A stretch of DNA of 64,000 bases from Spirochaetales bacterium (GCA_029098225.1 JAQXNX010000030.1:22085-86084); one strand, 5' to 3'. Shown: positions 42,711 through 52,449, counted from the first letter of the stretch. Made by a program: numbers and translations. The notes: generated from the sequence alone by a model not told the origin.

Positions 42711-43688
42711 ATGTTCTGCACAGAAAAAATTTTTGAATTAAAAGAAAATATTTTTGTAATTCCAAATTCAACGAATGTCGGCGTAATACTTTCGTTTGAT
42801 AATGAGCGGAAAAATGCCGGTGTTTTTTTAATAGATTCAGGCTGTACCGAAATAGACGGCGAATACATTCTTGACGTTCTGTATGATTTTTTTGCAGCGA
42901 ATAAGGATATTTCCTTTCTTGTAAAAGCAATTTTTACGACCCATGCACATGCAGATCACTGTGGTGCCCATAATTTTATAAAAGAAAATACAAACTGTAT
43001 TATTTATTCTCCCTTTAGCGAGAGGGGAAATATGGAAAATCCTGTTGTGCTAAGCTCTTTTTTATGGGGTGGCTATCCTCCTCATGAACTTAGAACACAT
43101 TTTTTCCAGGCTGATCCTGTTTTTCCTGATAAAGTTGTAAATCCAGATTCTGTAATTGAACTTTCCGATGAAAGAAAAATAACTTTTATTGAACTTCCTG
43201 GTCACAGCCACGGGCATTTTGGAATTATTTTAAATTGCAGGGATAAAAGTAAAATTTTATTTTCTGGAGATGCTCTTTTTACACGCGAAGAAATTGCAAG
43301 ACACTGGATTCCTCTTATTGTTAATCCGAATGAGTTTATGAACTCGCTTGATAAAATTTGTTCTATAGAAAATCTTTCTTACTGTGTACCAAGTCATGGA
43401 AAAGTTATATCAGGAAATATAGAAGAAACTGCGGAACTTGATAAAATTGCAATTCTTACGACCAAAGAATGTATTCTGGAAGCTTTAAATTTAAATGAAT
43501 TTATGACGGCAGAACAGATTATAAAATATGTAGCCAAAAGAAATTCTTTGAACATGAATTTAAGTCAATATGCGCTTATTTCTTCAACAATAAAATCTTA
43601 CATAGCTGTTCTTCATGATGAACGAAAGCTGCGGATGAAAGTGGAAGATAATACACTTTTGTTTTATAAGCCACCGGTGAATAATTAA
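42711..43688 (+). CDS. MBL-fold metallo-hydrolase
   Basis: A 325-residue metallo-beta-lactamase-fold hydrolase with the zinc motif THAHADHCGAHN (about 81-92), further ligand candidates in LPGHSHGHFG and GDALF, and a C-terminal helical domain resembling a winged helix. The substrate is unknown. The start is odd: the ATG lies within a TATAAT box, there is no ribosome binding site, and no better codon lies nearby, so translation probably depends on read-through from greA. The stop overlaps the deoC stop on the other strand. Confidence 0.85.
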   Translation: MFCTEKIFELKENIFVIPNSTNVGVILSFDNERKNAGVFLIDSGCTEIDGEYILDVLYDFFAANKDISFLVKAIFTTHAHADHCGAHNFIKENTNCIIYSPFSERGNMENPVVLSSFLWGGYPPHELRTHFFQADPVFPDKVVNPDSVIELSDERKITFIELPGHSHGHFGIILNCRDKSKILFSGDALFTREEIARHWIPLIVNPNEFMNSLDKICSIENLSYCVPSHGKVISGNIEETAELDKIAILTTKECILEALNLNEFMTAEQIIKYVAKRNSLNMNLSQYALISSTIKSYIAVLHDERKLRMKVEDNTLLFYKPPVNN

Positions 43689-44431
43689 AGCTTGTAATCT
43701 GGAATTCTTACGGGAACACTTTCGTCCCATAATTCAATAATATTTACGCTGTTAGAAGTTCCAATTCTTGAAGCTCCTGCTTCGAGCATATCTATTACAG
43801 TTCTTGCAGAACGAATTCCGCCGGAAGCTTTTACGCCCATCTTATCTTTTACAACAGAACGCATAAGTCTTACATGATGTTCATTTGCACCGTTAGGTAG
43901 TTGTCTTCCATCTACATCTTTTGGAATAGCAAAGCCTGTAGAAGTTTTTACATAATCAGCACCAGCTTTTAAGGCACATAAACAGCAGTCTTTTATCTGA
44001 GAATCATCAAGAAAACAGGTTTCCAGAATTGTCTTTACAACTATTTTTTTATTCTGTCTTTCGCCTTCCATTCTGCATGCATGAACAACACTTGCAATGT
44101 CAGAACTTACTACAGAAAATCTTCCGTCTTTTGCAGCACCTATATTAATAACCATATCAATTTCGTCGGCGCCATCTCTGATTGCATTTTTAGCTTCCAG
44201 AGCCTTGATTTTTGAAATGCACGCACCTAAAGGAAAGCCTACAACTGTGCAAACTTTTACATTGCTTCCTTCAAGTTCATTTTTTGCTATTCCTACATTG
44301 CTGGAATTTACACAAACAGAAGCAAATTCGTATTGTATAGCTTCTTTACAAAGAGTAATAATTTGTTTAATTCCTGCCTGAGGAGCCAATAGAGTATGAT
44401 CGATATATGAAGCTGCTTCTTTTTGTGTCAT
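43685..44431 (-). CDS. deoC: Deoxyribose-phosphate aldolase
   Basis: DeoC splits 2-deoxyribose-5-phosphate into glyceraldehyde-3-phosphate and acetaldehyde in nucleoside catabolism. The 248-residue TIM-barrel protein has the Schiff-base lysine in GADYVKTSTGF, the second catalytic lysine region VKASGGIRS, and DEIDMVINIGA. The length is normal. It is transcribed away from rpe and converges with the MBL gene. No other deo genes are in the window. Confidence 0.96.
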   Translation of the reverse strand: MTQKEAASYIDHTLLAPQAGIKQIITLCKEAIQYEFASVCVNSSNVGIAKNELEGSNVKVCTVVGFPLGACISKIKALEAKNAIRDGADEIDMVINIGAAKDGRFSVVSSDIASVVHACRMEGERQNKKIVVKTILETCFLDDSQIKDCCLCALKAGADYVKTSTGFAIPKDVDGRQLPNGANEHHVRLMRSVVKDKMGVKASGGIRSARTVIDMLEAGASRIGTSNSVNIIELWDESVPVRIPDYKL

Positions 44432-44476
44432 AGTTTTAGTATAAATAAAAAATCAAAATGTAACAAGTTTAAGAAG

Positions 44477-44505
44477 TTCACACAATTAATTTTTTTTGTT
44501 ATTAT
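44477..44505 (+). promoter_or_regulatory. Promoter before rpe
   Basis: TTCACA (44477-44482), a 17-base spacer, TATTAT (44500-44505). Nine bases separate the -10 box from the ATG at 44515 and there is no ribosome binding site. Confidence 0.5.
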
Positions 44506-44514
44506 TTATGTGTT

Positions 44515-45147
44515 ATGAAAACACCTATGCTTGCTCCATCTATATTGTCTGCAGATTTTTCTAATCTTGGCCAGGCAGTTGCGATGATAGAAAAAAATAA
44601 TGGCTCTTTAGTTCATATAGATGTTATGGATGGTTCATTTGTTCCAGAGATAACTTATGGTCAGCCGGTAATACGTTCAATACGTCCGCTTACTAAACTT
44701 CCGTTTGATGTGCATCTTATGGTTAATAATCCTGAGAATCATCTTGAAAGTTTTGCAAAAGCCGGCGCAGATTATTTAACCTTTCATATAGAAGCAACAA
44801 ATCATTCTCACAGACTTGTTCAGATGATTCATGAAATGGGAAAAAAGGCAGGAGTTGCACTGTGTCCTGGTACTCCGGTGTCTGCACTGTTGGAAATTGC
44901 AAAAACTGCCGATATTATATTGGTGATGACCGTTAATCCCGGTTGGGGAGGTCAAACAATTATTCCTTCCTGCGTAGATAAAGTTGTTGAATTAAAAAAA
45001 CTTAGGGAAGAGAAGGGCTATAATTACTTGATTTCAGTTGATGGTGGAATTAATAATTCTACTTTAGATTCTGTATTAAAAGCAGGCTCTGATATAATTG
45101 TTTCTGGCTCAGCATTTTTTAACGGGTCATTGAACTGGAATTGCTAG
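44515..45147 (+). CDS. rpe: Ribulose-phosphate 3-epimerase
   Basis: Rpe interconverts ribulose-5-phosphate and xylulose-5-phosphate. The 210-residue TIM-barrel protein has LAPSILSADFSNLG near the start, HIDVMDGSFVPEITYG, FDVHLMV and the final VDGGINNSTL and GSDIIVSGSAFF motifs. The N-terminal LAPSIL confirms the start. It precedes three envelope-type genes with a 25-base gap. Confidence 0.96.
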   Translation: MKTPMLAPSILSADFSNLGQAVAMIEKNNGSLVHIDVMDGSFVPEITYGQPVIRSIRPLTKLPFDVHLMVNNPENHLESFAKAGADYLTFHIEATNHSHRLVQMIHEMGKKAGVALCPGTPVSALLEIAKTADIILVMTVNPGWGGQTIIPSCVDKVVELKKLREEKGYNYLISVDGGINNSTLDSVLKAGSDIIVSGSAFFNGSLNWNC

Positions 45148-45172
45148 ATTATTTCCATGTTATGGAGGAATA

Positions 45173-46096
45173 ATGAAAAAACTTCTGACTTTTCTTTGTG
45201 TTAGTCTTTTTGTTTTTTGTGTAAATGCTTCAGAATCTGGAACTCTTGCTTTTGTGGAAGGCTGTAAATTCTTTTCTCAGGGTGACTGGAATTCGGCAAA
45301 AATTATGTTGAGAAAGGCTGCTTCGTATCCTGAAAATGTAACACCTGAAACTTATTATATGCTCATCTCTGCAGAAAGCTATTCCGGAGATGATAAAGCT
45401 GCTCTTGATGACTGTAATTTATATTTGGAAAAGTTTAAAAATTCATTATATACTTCTCAAATCAGTTATCAGAAAGGAAAATGTTTATATAATCTTGGTG
45501 AATATGAAAAGGCAATTGTTACTCTAAGCGATTTTTGTCATCAGAATGAAAAATCAGATTTATATTCCTATGCACTCTTTTATATTGGTGAATCACTTTT
45601 TGCAAGTTATAAATACGATGACGCAGAAAGAATTTATGAACGGATAATTACAGAATTTCCAGAATCTCAAAAAGCTCCGGCTGCACAATATAGAATGGAA
45701 ACAATTTTACAGCGCGGAAGGGAAGAAAAGCTTTTATATCTTTTAAAACAGACTGGAGAAGAATATCTTTCTGCAAAAGAAGAATATGAGCGCCAGCTTA
45801 GAATGTATAATTCCGAAGGACTGGATTCAACCCGACAGCGTCTTTTAGAAGCTCAGGCAAAAAATGAAGCATTGGAAAAACGGGTTTCTGATCTTGAACA
45901 GCAGTTATATATGGAAAATCAGAAAAAAGAAAATACCTTGGGCGTAGACAATGCTGTAAAACCTAAAACTTCAGAAGCTTCTATAGAAAATGAAGTTGAT
46001 GTTCCAAATTCCGAGCCTTACGATGAAACAAAGGAGCAGATAAGACTTTTAAAAATAAAAGCTCAGGAAGCTCAGGAAATTTTGAATCAGAAGTAA
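45173..46096 (+). CDS. Periplasmic TPR protein with coiled-coil tail
   Basis: A 307-residue exported protein with a signal peptide (residues 1-19, ending near VNAS). TPR-like repeats follow, with the CpoB/YbgF-type pattern SYQKGKCLYNLGEYEKAIVTL and YALFYIGESLFASYKYDDAERIYERIITEFPES. A C-terminal coiled coil with ERQLRMYN and EALEKRVSDLEQQLYMENQK extends from about 200 to 300. It begins a three-gene run of envelope proteins. A scaffold role is likely; the exact partner is unknown. Confidence 0.8.
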   Translation: MKKLLTFLCVSLFVFCVNASESGTLAFVEGCKFFSQGDWNSAKIMLRKAASYPENVTPETYYMLISAESYSGDDKAALDDCNLYLEKFKNSLYTSQISYQKGKCLYNLGEYEKAIVTLSDFCHQNEKSDLYSYALFYIGESLFASYKYDDAERIYERIITEFPESQKAPAAQYRMETILQRGREEKLLYLLKQTGEEYLSAKEEYERQLRMYNSEGLDSTRQRLLEAQAKNEALEKRVSDLEQQLYMENQKKENTLGVDNAVKPKTSEASIENEVDVPNSEPYDETKEQIRLLKIKAQEAQEILNQK

Positions 46097-46109
46097 CAGG
46101 AGTCTTATT

Positions 46110-47558
46110 ATGAAAAGAATTTTTATATATTGTTCTATTTTTTTATCAGGTTTCCTGTTACTTTGTGGAAGTCTTTCTTCATGTGCTTCTTCAAACTTGA
46201 GTAATACTCAAGAAAGAGTTAATGAGCTTACAGAAATATTAGAAGATTTTGATGGTGTTGATGAAGACATACTTTCAAAAAAGCAGTTAGAGGCTGTAAA
46301 AAAAAGAAAGCAAAAAGTAGAAAAGCAGCTTGCTAAAGAAAAGAAAAAGTTAGAAAAGGAATTGCAGAAAAATGGAAATAAGCAGGCTGATTCTAAAGAT
46401 AGTAAGAACGAGCAGATTGAAGAAGATGAACTTTCTGCTTTTCCAAAAGAGTTTACTAAAGATCGTGGAATTATTCATTTAAGATATAAAAGAGCTTTAG
46501 GCACTTTTGGAATTAGTGTTTATGATGAAGAAAATAAAGCTTATCCGGTTTTATCTACCGGAAATGAATTTACAAAATCTGGTTTTTATTTAAAAGCCGG
46601 TTCAAAAATATATAAACTGATTTCCAATAAACAGGTTTCTTCCGAAGTTTCAAATTCTGCAAACGGAATGACAATTGTTTATACAGTTGAAGGAGCAGCA
46701 AAAGTTACAGTTCAGTTTGAAATGCTTACAATTGCAGAGACTGTTGATGCAGATATTTTGAAAATAACTTCTACTGTAGAAAACCTGGGAACAAGAAATG
46801 AAGTTTTTGCATTAAAGGGTATTTTTGATACTATTCTTGGGGAAAGCGCAAAGTATCATTTTTATGATGATAATAATCAGCCGGTAAAAAGTGAACTTGT
46901 AATTCGTGAACCAAAAAAGGTTCCTTATATAACTTCAAAAAATAATAATACAACAATGCAGTTTATTATTTCAGGTGCAGATATTTCTTCATTACAGATG
47001 GTTGCGCTCGCAAATTATTCCACTCTGGAAAAATCTACCTGGGAACCGGAAATGCTTTCGTTCCGTTCTTTTGATACATTAATGTCTTATAACAATTCAG
47101 CAGTCGCTCTTATCTGGCCGGAAGAAAAGCTTTCTCCTGAAAAAAAGACTTCTTATACATTTTATATGACATTTGCAACCGGAGGTTCAAAACCATCTGG
47201 AGTTGCTTATATTAAAAATCTGGATAAAGATTTATCATTAAAAACTGCTGGAGCTGCTTCTGCTAATAATGAAGTTTCTCTTATTACAGAAAATGAAATT
47301 ATTGAATCTGACCAGAATTCGCTTATTACAGAAAATGAAATTGAGCAGGTTTCTTCTGTTGTGGAGAATAAGTCTGCTAATCCTAATGTAAAATTTGATG
47401 TAAATAATCTTTCTAAAGAACAACTTTCTCCAGAATATATTCAAAAGCTGATTGATAGAATTAATGCATTGGAAGAAGATAGTACATCTATAAACCGAAA
47501 TGAAATTCTGCAGCTTAATGCAGAACTCGATGCAATTCTTGAATCTTTGAGGCAGTAG
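46110..47558 (+). CDS. Lipoprotein of unknown function with coiled coil
   Basis: A 482-residue lipoprotein. The signal peptide ends in LSSC (Cys25), followed by Ala-Ser-Ser. A charged coiled coil lies at about 38-105 (KKRKQKVEKQLAKEKKKLEKEL). A beta-rich region at 115-375 (HLRYKRALGTFGISVYDEENK, QFEMLTIAETVDADILKI) has no family I recognise. The tail contains a short repeat, SLITENEI twice within 22 residues. It lies between two TPR genes. It may be a treponeme-specific envelope protein. Confidence 0.75.
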   Translation: MKRIFIYCSIFLSGFLLLCGSLSSCASSNLSNTQERVNELTEILEDFDGVDEDILSKKQLEAVKKRKQKVEKQLAKEKKKLEKELQKNGNKQADSKDSKNEQIEEDELSAFPKEFTKDRGIIHLRYKRALGTFGISVYDEENKAYPVLSTGNEFTKSGFYLKAGSKIYKLISNKQVSSEVSNSANGMTIVYTVEGAAKVTVQFEMLTIAETVDADILKITSTVENLGTRNEVFALKGIFDTILGESAKYHFYDDNNQPVKSELVIREPKKVPYITSKNNNTTMQFIISGADISSLQMVALANYSTLEKSTWEPEMLSFRSFDTLMSYNNSAVALIWPEEKLSPEKKTSYTFYMTFATGGSKPSGVAYIKNLDKDLSLKTAGAASANNEVSLITENEIIESDQNSLITENEIEQVSSVVENKSANPNVKFDVNNLSKEQLSPEYIQKLIDRINALEEDSTSINRNEILQLNAELDAILESLRQ

Positions 47559-47559
47559 T

Positions 47560-48654
47560 ATGGCAAAAGATGCTTTGACTCTAGCTTGGAATGATATGAG
47601 AAAGCGGCATTTTGCTGCCGCTATAAAACGTCTCGAAAGTAAATCTGAGATTTACGAAGAAAATTTTGAATATTACCTTGCTATTGGAGTTGCGTGTCTT
47701 TATGTTGGTGATATTGGAGCAGCTTCGTCTTATTTTCAAATGGCCAGAAGAATTCGTTTAACAGATTCTCGACTTCTTTTGGGACAGGCTGCAATTTTTT
47801 TGCGTCATGGAGATACAGCCAGAGCCCTGCAGTATTATCTTGACATTACAAAAATAGATCCTTCAAATAAAACTGCACTTGCGGCCATGGAATTTATAAG
47901 ACGCATTCAGGGAGATTATGATACTATATGCCGTTGGGTTGATACTGGTCGCATAGAACAGTTTTATCCTCCGCTGGGAGTTAATTATCAGAAATTTGCT
48001 TCTATTTTAATTCCTGTGTTTGCCTGTATTTTGGGATGTGCTGTTGCAGTTACGTTTTTTCCACGACATCAGAATTCTACGGGACCTAGAGCAGATTTAT
48101 CTGATTTAGTATTAACAGATGAAGAAAAATCCTTTGCAAAGGAAAGTGATTTATCTACACAATCTTATAAATTTGTTTTATCTGATAAAGAAATTACAAA
48201 AAAATATAATTCTGCTTTAAATTATTTTCAGGAAGGAAGAGATAATGCAGCGCAAAAAGAAGTAAATACAATTTTAAATTCAAACGCAGCATTAAGCATA
48301 AAGCAGAAATCTAGAATACTAGCTTCTTATTTTGAAATTCCAGATTTTAATACAATAAAAGATGTTCCTGCATTACAGGAAGTAAAAGAAAGTCCGTTCT
48401 TATATTATGATTGCTGGGTAGACTGGGGCGGAAAAATTTCTAATACAAAAACATATGATGATTTTTCCTTTTCATGCAGTTTTTTAGTTGGTGATGAGAA
48501 TCTTGAAAAATACGATGGAACAGTTACTGTAAAATTCGATTCTGTACCAAGCTTTAATGCTGCAGAAAGTGTAAAAATTCTTGGAAAATTAACAGAAGTT
48601 GATGGTGAACTTTGTATAATAGGTCGAGCAGTTTACCAGAGTCCAAAAAAATAG
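47560..48654 (+). CDS. TPR protein with a central transmembrane helix
   Basis: A 364-residue protein. The N-terminal TPR region (about 5-125) includes YYLAIGVACLYVGDIGAASSYFQMARRIRL and ALQYYLDITKIDPSNKTALAAM. A single transmembrane helix follows (about 148-166, SILIPVFACILGCAVAVTF). The C-terminal half is beta-rich and probably periplasmic. The gene begins one base after the preceding lipoprotein gene, so the two are co-translated. It is followed by the two-hairpin 3' element. Confidence 0.8.
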   Translation: MAKDALTLAWNDMRKRHFAAAIKRLESKSEIYEENFEYYLAIGVACLYVGDIGAASSYFQMARRIRLTDSRLLLGQAAIFLRHGDTARALQYYLDITKIDPSNKTALAAMEFIRRIQGDYDTICRWVDTGRIEQFYPPLGVNYQKFASILIPVFACILGCAVAVTFFPRHQNSTGPRADLSDLVLTDEEKSFAKESDLSTQSYKFVLSDKEITKKYNSALNYFQEGRDNAAQKEVNTILNSNAALSIKQKSRILASYFEIPDFNTIKDVPALQEVKESPFLYYDCWVDWGGKISNTKTYDDFSFSCSFLVGDENLEKYDGTVTVKFDSVPSFNAAESVKILGKLTEVDGELCIIGRAVYQSPKK

Positions 48655-48660
48655 TAAAAT

Positions 48661-48720
48661 AATAAATGATGTTATAATTAACATTATTTATTGACGCATT
48701 TTTGCTTTGTAAAAAGTGCT
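48661..48720 (+). repeat. Two-hairpin 3' element, copy downstream of the TPR gene
   Basis: Hairpin 1 has arms AATAAATGATGTTA and TAACATTATTTATT (13 of 14 positions paired) around TAAT. Hairpin 2 follows: GACGCA, TTTTTGC, TTT, GTAAAAA, GTGCT, then GTTTTTTTT, which makes it a terminator. Hairpin 1 differs in sequence from the efp copy but keeps the fold. Confidence 0.8.
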
Positions 48721-48801
48721 GTTTTTTTTCTTATTTTTTCAAAAAAATTTGTAAAAATTGAAAGTTTTGAGCCATATTATATACGGGAGGAAGGTGGCTT
48801 T

Positions 48802-49977
48802 ATGTCTAGTTCAAATGTGGTACAGATGGATACATCTGAAAAAATGAAAGCTCTTGAGGCTGCTAAATTGCAGATTGAAAAGCAGTTTGGGCAGGGAGCT
48901 CTTATGAAACTTGGAGACAAGGCTGATGCTGCGGGAATTGAAGTAATTCCTTCTGGCTCAATCTTGCTGGACGAGGCTTTGGGAATTGGTGGTTATCCTA
49001 AAGGTCGTGTTATTGAAATGTATGGACCTGAAAGTTCCGGAAAAACTACATTAGCTTTACACGCAATTGCTGAAAGTCAGAAATTGGGTGGAGTTGCAGC
49101 TTTTGTTGATGCGGAACATGCTCTTGATCCTGTTTATGCAAAGAATCTTGGCGTAAATATTGATGAATTATGGGTGTCACAGCCAGATACTGGAGAACAG
49201 GCTCTTGAAATTACAGAAAATCTTGTTAGAAGCGGTGCTGTAGATATCATTGTAGTCGATTCTGTTGCAGCTCTTACACCTCAGAAGGAAATAGAAGGGG
49301 AAATGGGAGACGCAGTTATGGGGATGCAGGCGCGGCTTATGAGTCAGGCATTGCGTAAGCTTACAGCTGTGATTGGCCGTTCTAACTGTATTGTGATTTT
49401 TATCAATCAGATTCGAATGAAAATTGGTGTTATGTTCGGTAACCCGGAGACGACTACTGGTGGACAGGCTTTGAAGTTCTATTCATCTGTACGACTCGAA
49501 ATTAGAAGAATCGAAACTATTGATGGAAAAGGCGATGAAGACGCATTAGGAAATCGTGTAAGAGTAAAGGTTGTAAAAAATAAGGTAGCACCTCCGTTTA
49601 GAAAATGTGAACTCGATATTTATTTTGGAAAAGGAATTTCTTCTTCTGCCAGTTTGCTTGATTCTGCTGTAAAACATGGAATAATTGATAAACGTGGTGC
49701 CTGGTATACAATGGGTGAAGAAAAAATCGGGCAGGGCAAAGAAAATGCCGTAAGCTTTATTGAACAGAATCCAGAAGTTGCAGCCCAGATAGAAGCAAAA
49801 ATTCGTGCTGAAGTTTTTCCTGGCCAGACCTTGAAAGATAAAAATGGAAAGGTTGTTGAGGCTTCAAAAAAAGATTCCAAAAGTGAATCTAAAGGTGATT
49901 CAGATAAGAAATCAACCTCATCAAAAGCAGAAAAGCCTGCAGATAACGATGCAGCTTTAGCAGAGGGATTATTCTAA
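48802..49977 (+). CDS. recA: Recombinase RecA
   Basis: RecA polymerises on single-stranded DNA and catalyses strand exchange. The 391-residue protein has the Walker A motif [15 protein letters not shown], the [10 protein letters not shown] region, Walker [13 protein letters not shown] and the DNA-binding loop [21 protein letters not shown] (key residues only). The tail is long, charged and Lys/Ser/Asp-rich, which modulates activity in other RecA proteins. The ATG at 48802 has a GGGAGG ribosome binding site and gives MSSSNVV; upstream in-frame codons lie inside the 3' element of the previous gene. No SOS box is recognisable upstream. Confidence 0.97.
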   Translation: MSSSNVVQMDTSEKMKALEAAKLQIEKQFGQGALMKLGDKADAAGIEVIPSGSILLDEALGIGGYPKGRVIEMYGPESSGKTTLALHAIAESQKLGGVAAFVDAEHALDPVYAKNLGVNIDELWVSQPDTGEQALEITENLVRSGAVDIIVVDSVAALTPQKEIEGEMGDAVMGMQARLMSQALRKLTAVIGRSNCIVIFINQIRMKIGVMFGNPETTTGGQALKFYSSVRLEIRRIETIDGKGDEDALGNRVRVKVVKNKVAPPFRKCELDIYFGKGISSSASLLDSAVKHGIIDKRGAWYTMGEEKIGQGKENAVSFIEQNPEVAAQIEAKIRAEVFPGQTLKDKNGKVVEASKKDSKSESKGDSDKKSTSSKAEKPADNDAALAEGLF

Positions 49978-49978
49978 A

Positions 49979-50521
49979 ATGAAGCGAGTTTTATTGGGTT
50001 TAGGTTCGAACAAAACTTTTAACAATAGAACTCCTCTTGAAAATTTAGAATGTGCCTGTGCCGATTTGAAAAGACTTTTAGCTAATCCTTCATTTTCATC
50101 GGTATATAAAACTAAGGCAATGTATGTTGAAGATCAGGATGATTTTTACAATATGGCAGTCCTTGGTTTTATTGCCGATGATTTTGATGCATTTGAGTTT
50201 TTAAAAATTATTAATAAAATTGAAGAAAAATATGGACGAAACCGTCAAAATGAAATACGTTTTGGTCCACGTTCACTTGATATAGATATTGAATTGTTTG
50301 GAACAGAAAAATACGATACACCAATCCTTACAATTCCTCATCCAAGAATAAAAGAAAGAGCTTTTGTTCTTATTCCAGCTATTGAGATTTTAATAAATTC
50401 TGCCGATATTCAAATAAGAAGAGAATATGAAGATTGCCTTGAAAATTTAAAAAAACAAGGTGAAGTTTCTGTGGAGAAAATAAATAGCTATGGAACAAGA
50501 GATTCAAAGAAATGCAGTTGA
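49979..50521 (+). CDS. folK: 2-amino-4-hydroxy-6-hydroxymethyldihydropteridine pyrophosphokinase
   Basis: FolK transfers pyrophosphate to 6-hydroxymethyl-dihydropterin in folate synthesis. The 180-residue protein contains VLLGLGSNKTFNNR, SSVYKTKAMYVEDQDDFYNMAV and the signature RFGPRSLDIDIELFG, then TIPHPRIKERAFVLIP. It starts one base after recA and its 3' end overlaps scpA by 32 bases. No other folate genes are adjacent. Confidence 0.95.
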   Translation: MKRVLLGLGSNKTFNNRTPLENLECACADLKRLLANPSFSSVYKTKAMYVEDQDDFYNMAVLGFIADDFDAFEFLKIINKIEEKYGRNRQNEIRFGPRSLDIDIELFGTEKYDTPILTIPHPRIKERAFVLIPAIEILINSADIQIRREYEDCLENLKKQGEVSVEKINSYGTRDSKKCS

Positions 50522-51302
50522 AACAAAAACAGCCGTAAAACATGCTTATAAAGCCGGAGAATTTGAAGGTCCGCTTGATTTATTATGGTCGTTAATCCGC
50601 GAAAGTAAAGTAAATATTTATGATATTCCGATCGCTCAGATTACTGAACAGTATCTTGAATACCTGGATTATGCTGTGCAGACCGATTTAGGAGACTTAT
50701 CGGAATTTTACAGCTGGGCGGCAAAACTAATTTATATTAAAAGCCGCATGATGCTTCCTGTTGAAGTTGCATACGATGATGAAGATGAAGAAGATCCACG
50801 ACAGGAACTTGTAGACAGACTTATTGAATATCAGAAGTTTAAGAAGTTATCTTCGCTTATGGAAGAACAGGAAGATGATGCCGACTGGAATTTTGAGCGC
50901 AAGAAGATTCAGCGTGTTTTGCCGTTTGATGATTCTGAGCAGCAGTGGGAAGAAGTTGATACCTGGGAATTGCTTCAGCAAATGCAGGATATTTTCAAAA
51001 CAATCATGCATCAGTATTCGAATGAAAAAATTCTTAACATGTATGAAGAAATTTCTGTAAATGAAAAGATTACGCTCATGAATGAACTGCTTGAAGATAA
51101 AAAGAGCTGCATGTTTACCGATTTGCTTACAAGGCAGGGAAATGCAATGGATGTAATCTGTGCTTTTATGGCCATTCTTGAAGCCGTAAAATTCAAAATG
51201 ATTACTATCTTTCAGAACAAGCTTTTTGGCGATATTAAAATTTGCTGCAGAGAAGATTCTGACGGTTATGTACCTGCAGAAGAAGAATTAACTTCTAACT
51301 AA
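50490..51302 (+). CDS. scpA: Segregation and condensation protein ScpA
   Basis: ScpA is the kleisin subunit that bridges the SMC heads in chromosome condensation. The 270-residue protein has EGPLDLLWSLIRESKVNIYDIPIAQITEQYLEYL near the start (key residues L, I, P, I, Q, Y), the central YIKSRMMLP and the C-terminal VCAFMAILEAVKFKMITI winged-helix motif. It overlaps folK by 32 bases. ScpB is encoded 1.1 kb downstream, past an unrelated gene. Confidence 0.94.
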   Translation: MEQEIQRNAVETKTAVKHAYKAGEFEGPLDLLWSLIRESKVNIYDIPIAQITEQYLEYLDYAVQTDLGDLSEFYSWAAKLIYIKSRMMLPVEVAYDDEDEEDPRQELVDRLIEYQKFKKLSSLMEEQEDDADWNFERKKIQRVLPFDDSEQQWEEVDTWELLQQMQDIFKTIMHQYSNEKILNMYEEISVNEKITLMNELLEDKKSCMFTDLLTRQGNAMDVICAFMAILEAVKFKMITIFQNKLFGDIKICCREDSDGYVPAEEELTSN

Positions 51303-52394
51303 ATGAAGAAAAGTTTACTATTACTGATTATATTTTCTTTTGCATTTATGCTTTTTGCCGATGATGCTCATGTTGAGTGTTATGGAGGCGGGGTTGGCAC
51401 GGTCAATAGCGACAGACAGTATTATCAGCTTGTACAGGACGAAGACATTGCAATGACAGCGGAGCATGTTCTTATCACTATGTACGAAGATTATTATACC
51501 GTGGATGCAAGGTTCTGGCTTAAAAATGAAGGAGAAGCAAAAACAATTGAAATTGGCTTTCCTGAAAACATTTGGGAATGGCATAACGGCAGACATTATC
51601 TTGAAGATTTTGAAACTTTTGTTGATGATGAAAAAGTTCAGGTAAAAAGATTCGAAAATCCAGATAACGACAGAATAGAGCTTTTCTGGTATGTAAAGCA
51701 GGTGCATTTTGAAAAAAATCAGACCCGGCAAACCAGAGTAAAATACAAATGCCCTTACGGGGTCACAGCCAGCGGCTTGTATTTTGGCATTGACGGATTT
51801 TTTGATTATATTTACGGCACGGGCAAATCCTGGAAAGGTCCCATCGGAAAAATCACAGTTGATATAAAAAATCTTGCCACATCAAAATATATAATGCAGG
51901 TTTGTTTTTTGCAGAAAGAATATGGTTCGCTCGACAGCTACGGGCATAGTGATTACCAGCCATTACCTGAAGATTCTTTTACCTTCAATTGGATTACGCC
52001 AGACACTTTCAGACTTGAAGCAGAGAATGTTGAGCCGGAATCTGCTGAAGAAAGCGTAGCTATTACAATTCACTCTTTTGATTACGAAGGCACAGGCTGG
52101 TTGACCGCAGAAGGTTTTGAAGGAAAAACGGCCGTAAATGCCCGAAGTGATTTTACAAAAGCGTTCCTCAGATACAATTTATGCTTTTTTACTGAAAAGC
52201 AGCTTCGCCTTGCAAGAAATGATTTTTACGCGCTTTACGGACGCAGCTTTAAAGACAAGGAGCTGAAAAGCTTTTATGAGTCGATTGCAGGGTATAAGGT
52301 CAACAAGAAATATTCTGACGATTTGCTTTCTGCCGAAGAAAAAGAAATTGTGAACAAGATAATTGATATAGAGAATGAAAGAAAAATAAAGTAA
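51303..52394 (+). CDS. Secreted DUF4424-like protein with C-terminal YARHG domain
   Basis: A 363-residue exported protein with a signal peptide (residues 1-19, ending FADD). The central domain resembles DUF4424, with ITMYEDYYTVDARFWLKNEGEAKTIEIGFPE as the beta-rich core. The last 60 residues match the YARHG domain (ARNDFYALYGRSFKDKELKSF, where the ARxxxYARxGRxFxxxEL pattern is clear). YARHG domains are extracellular and common in Clostridia and treponemes; their role is unknown. It begins directly after the scpA stop codon, an unexpected place for a secreted protein. Confidence 0.8.
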   Translation: MKKSLLLLIIFSFAFMLFADDAHVECYGGGVGTVNSDRQYYQLVQDEDIAMTAEHVLITMYEDYYTVDARFWLKNEGEAKTIEIGFPENIWEWHNGRHYLEDFETFVDDEKVQVKRFENPDNDRIELFWYVKQVHFEKNQTRQTRVKYKCPYGVTASGLYFGIDGFFDYIYGTGKSWKGPIGKITVDIKNLATSKYIMQVCFLQKEYGSLDSYGHSDYQPLPEDSFTFNWITPDTFRLEAENVEPESAEESVAITIHSFDYEGTGWLTAEGFEGKTAVNARSDFTKAFLRYNLCFFTEKQLRLARNDFYALYGRSFKDKELKSFYESIAGYKVNKKYSDDLLSAEEKEIVNKIIDIENERKIK

Positions 52395-52414
52395 CATTTT
52401 CATTCTGCAAGTCT

Positions 52415-52443
52415 GTGACAATAATATCTTTTTATGCTAAAAT
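52415..52443 (+). promoter_or_regulatory. scpB promoter with leaderless start
   Basis: GTGACA (52415-52420), 17 bases, TAAAAT (52438-52443). Six bases separate the -10 box from the ATG at 52450, and no ribosome binding site exists. The transcript should start at the A of the ATG. Confidence 0.6.
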
Positions 52444-52449
52444 GCGATT

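Noticed and set aside
48660..48801. SOS box upstream of recA
   Set aside because: I found no GAAC/GTTC-type or CTG/CAG palindrome near the start; the palindrome there belongs to the 3' element of the previous gene.
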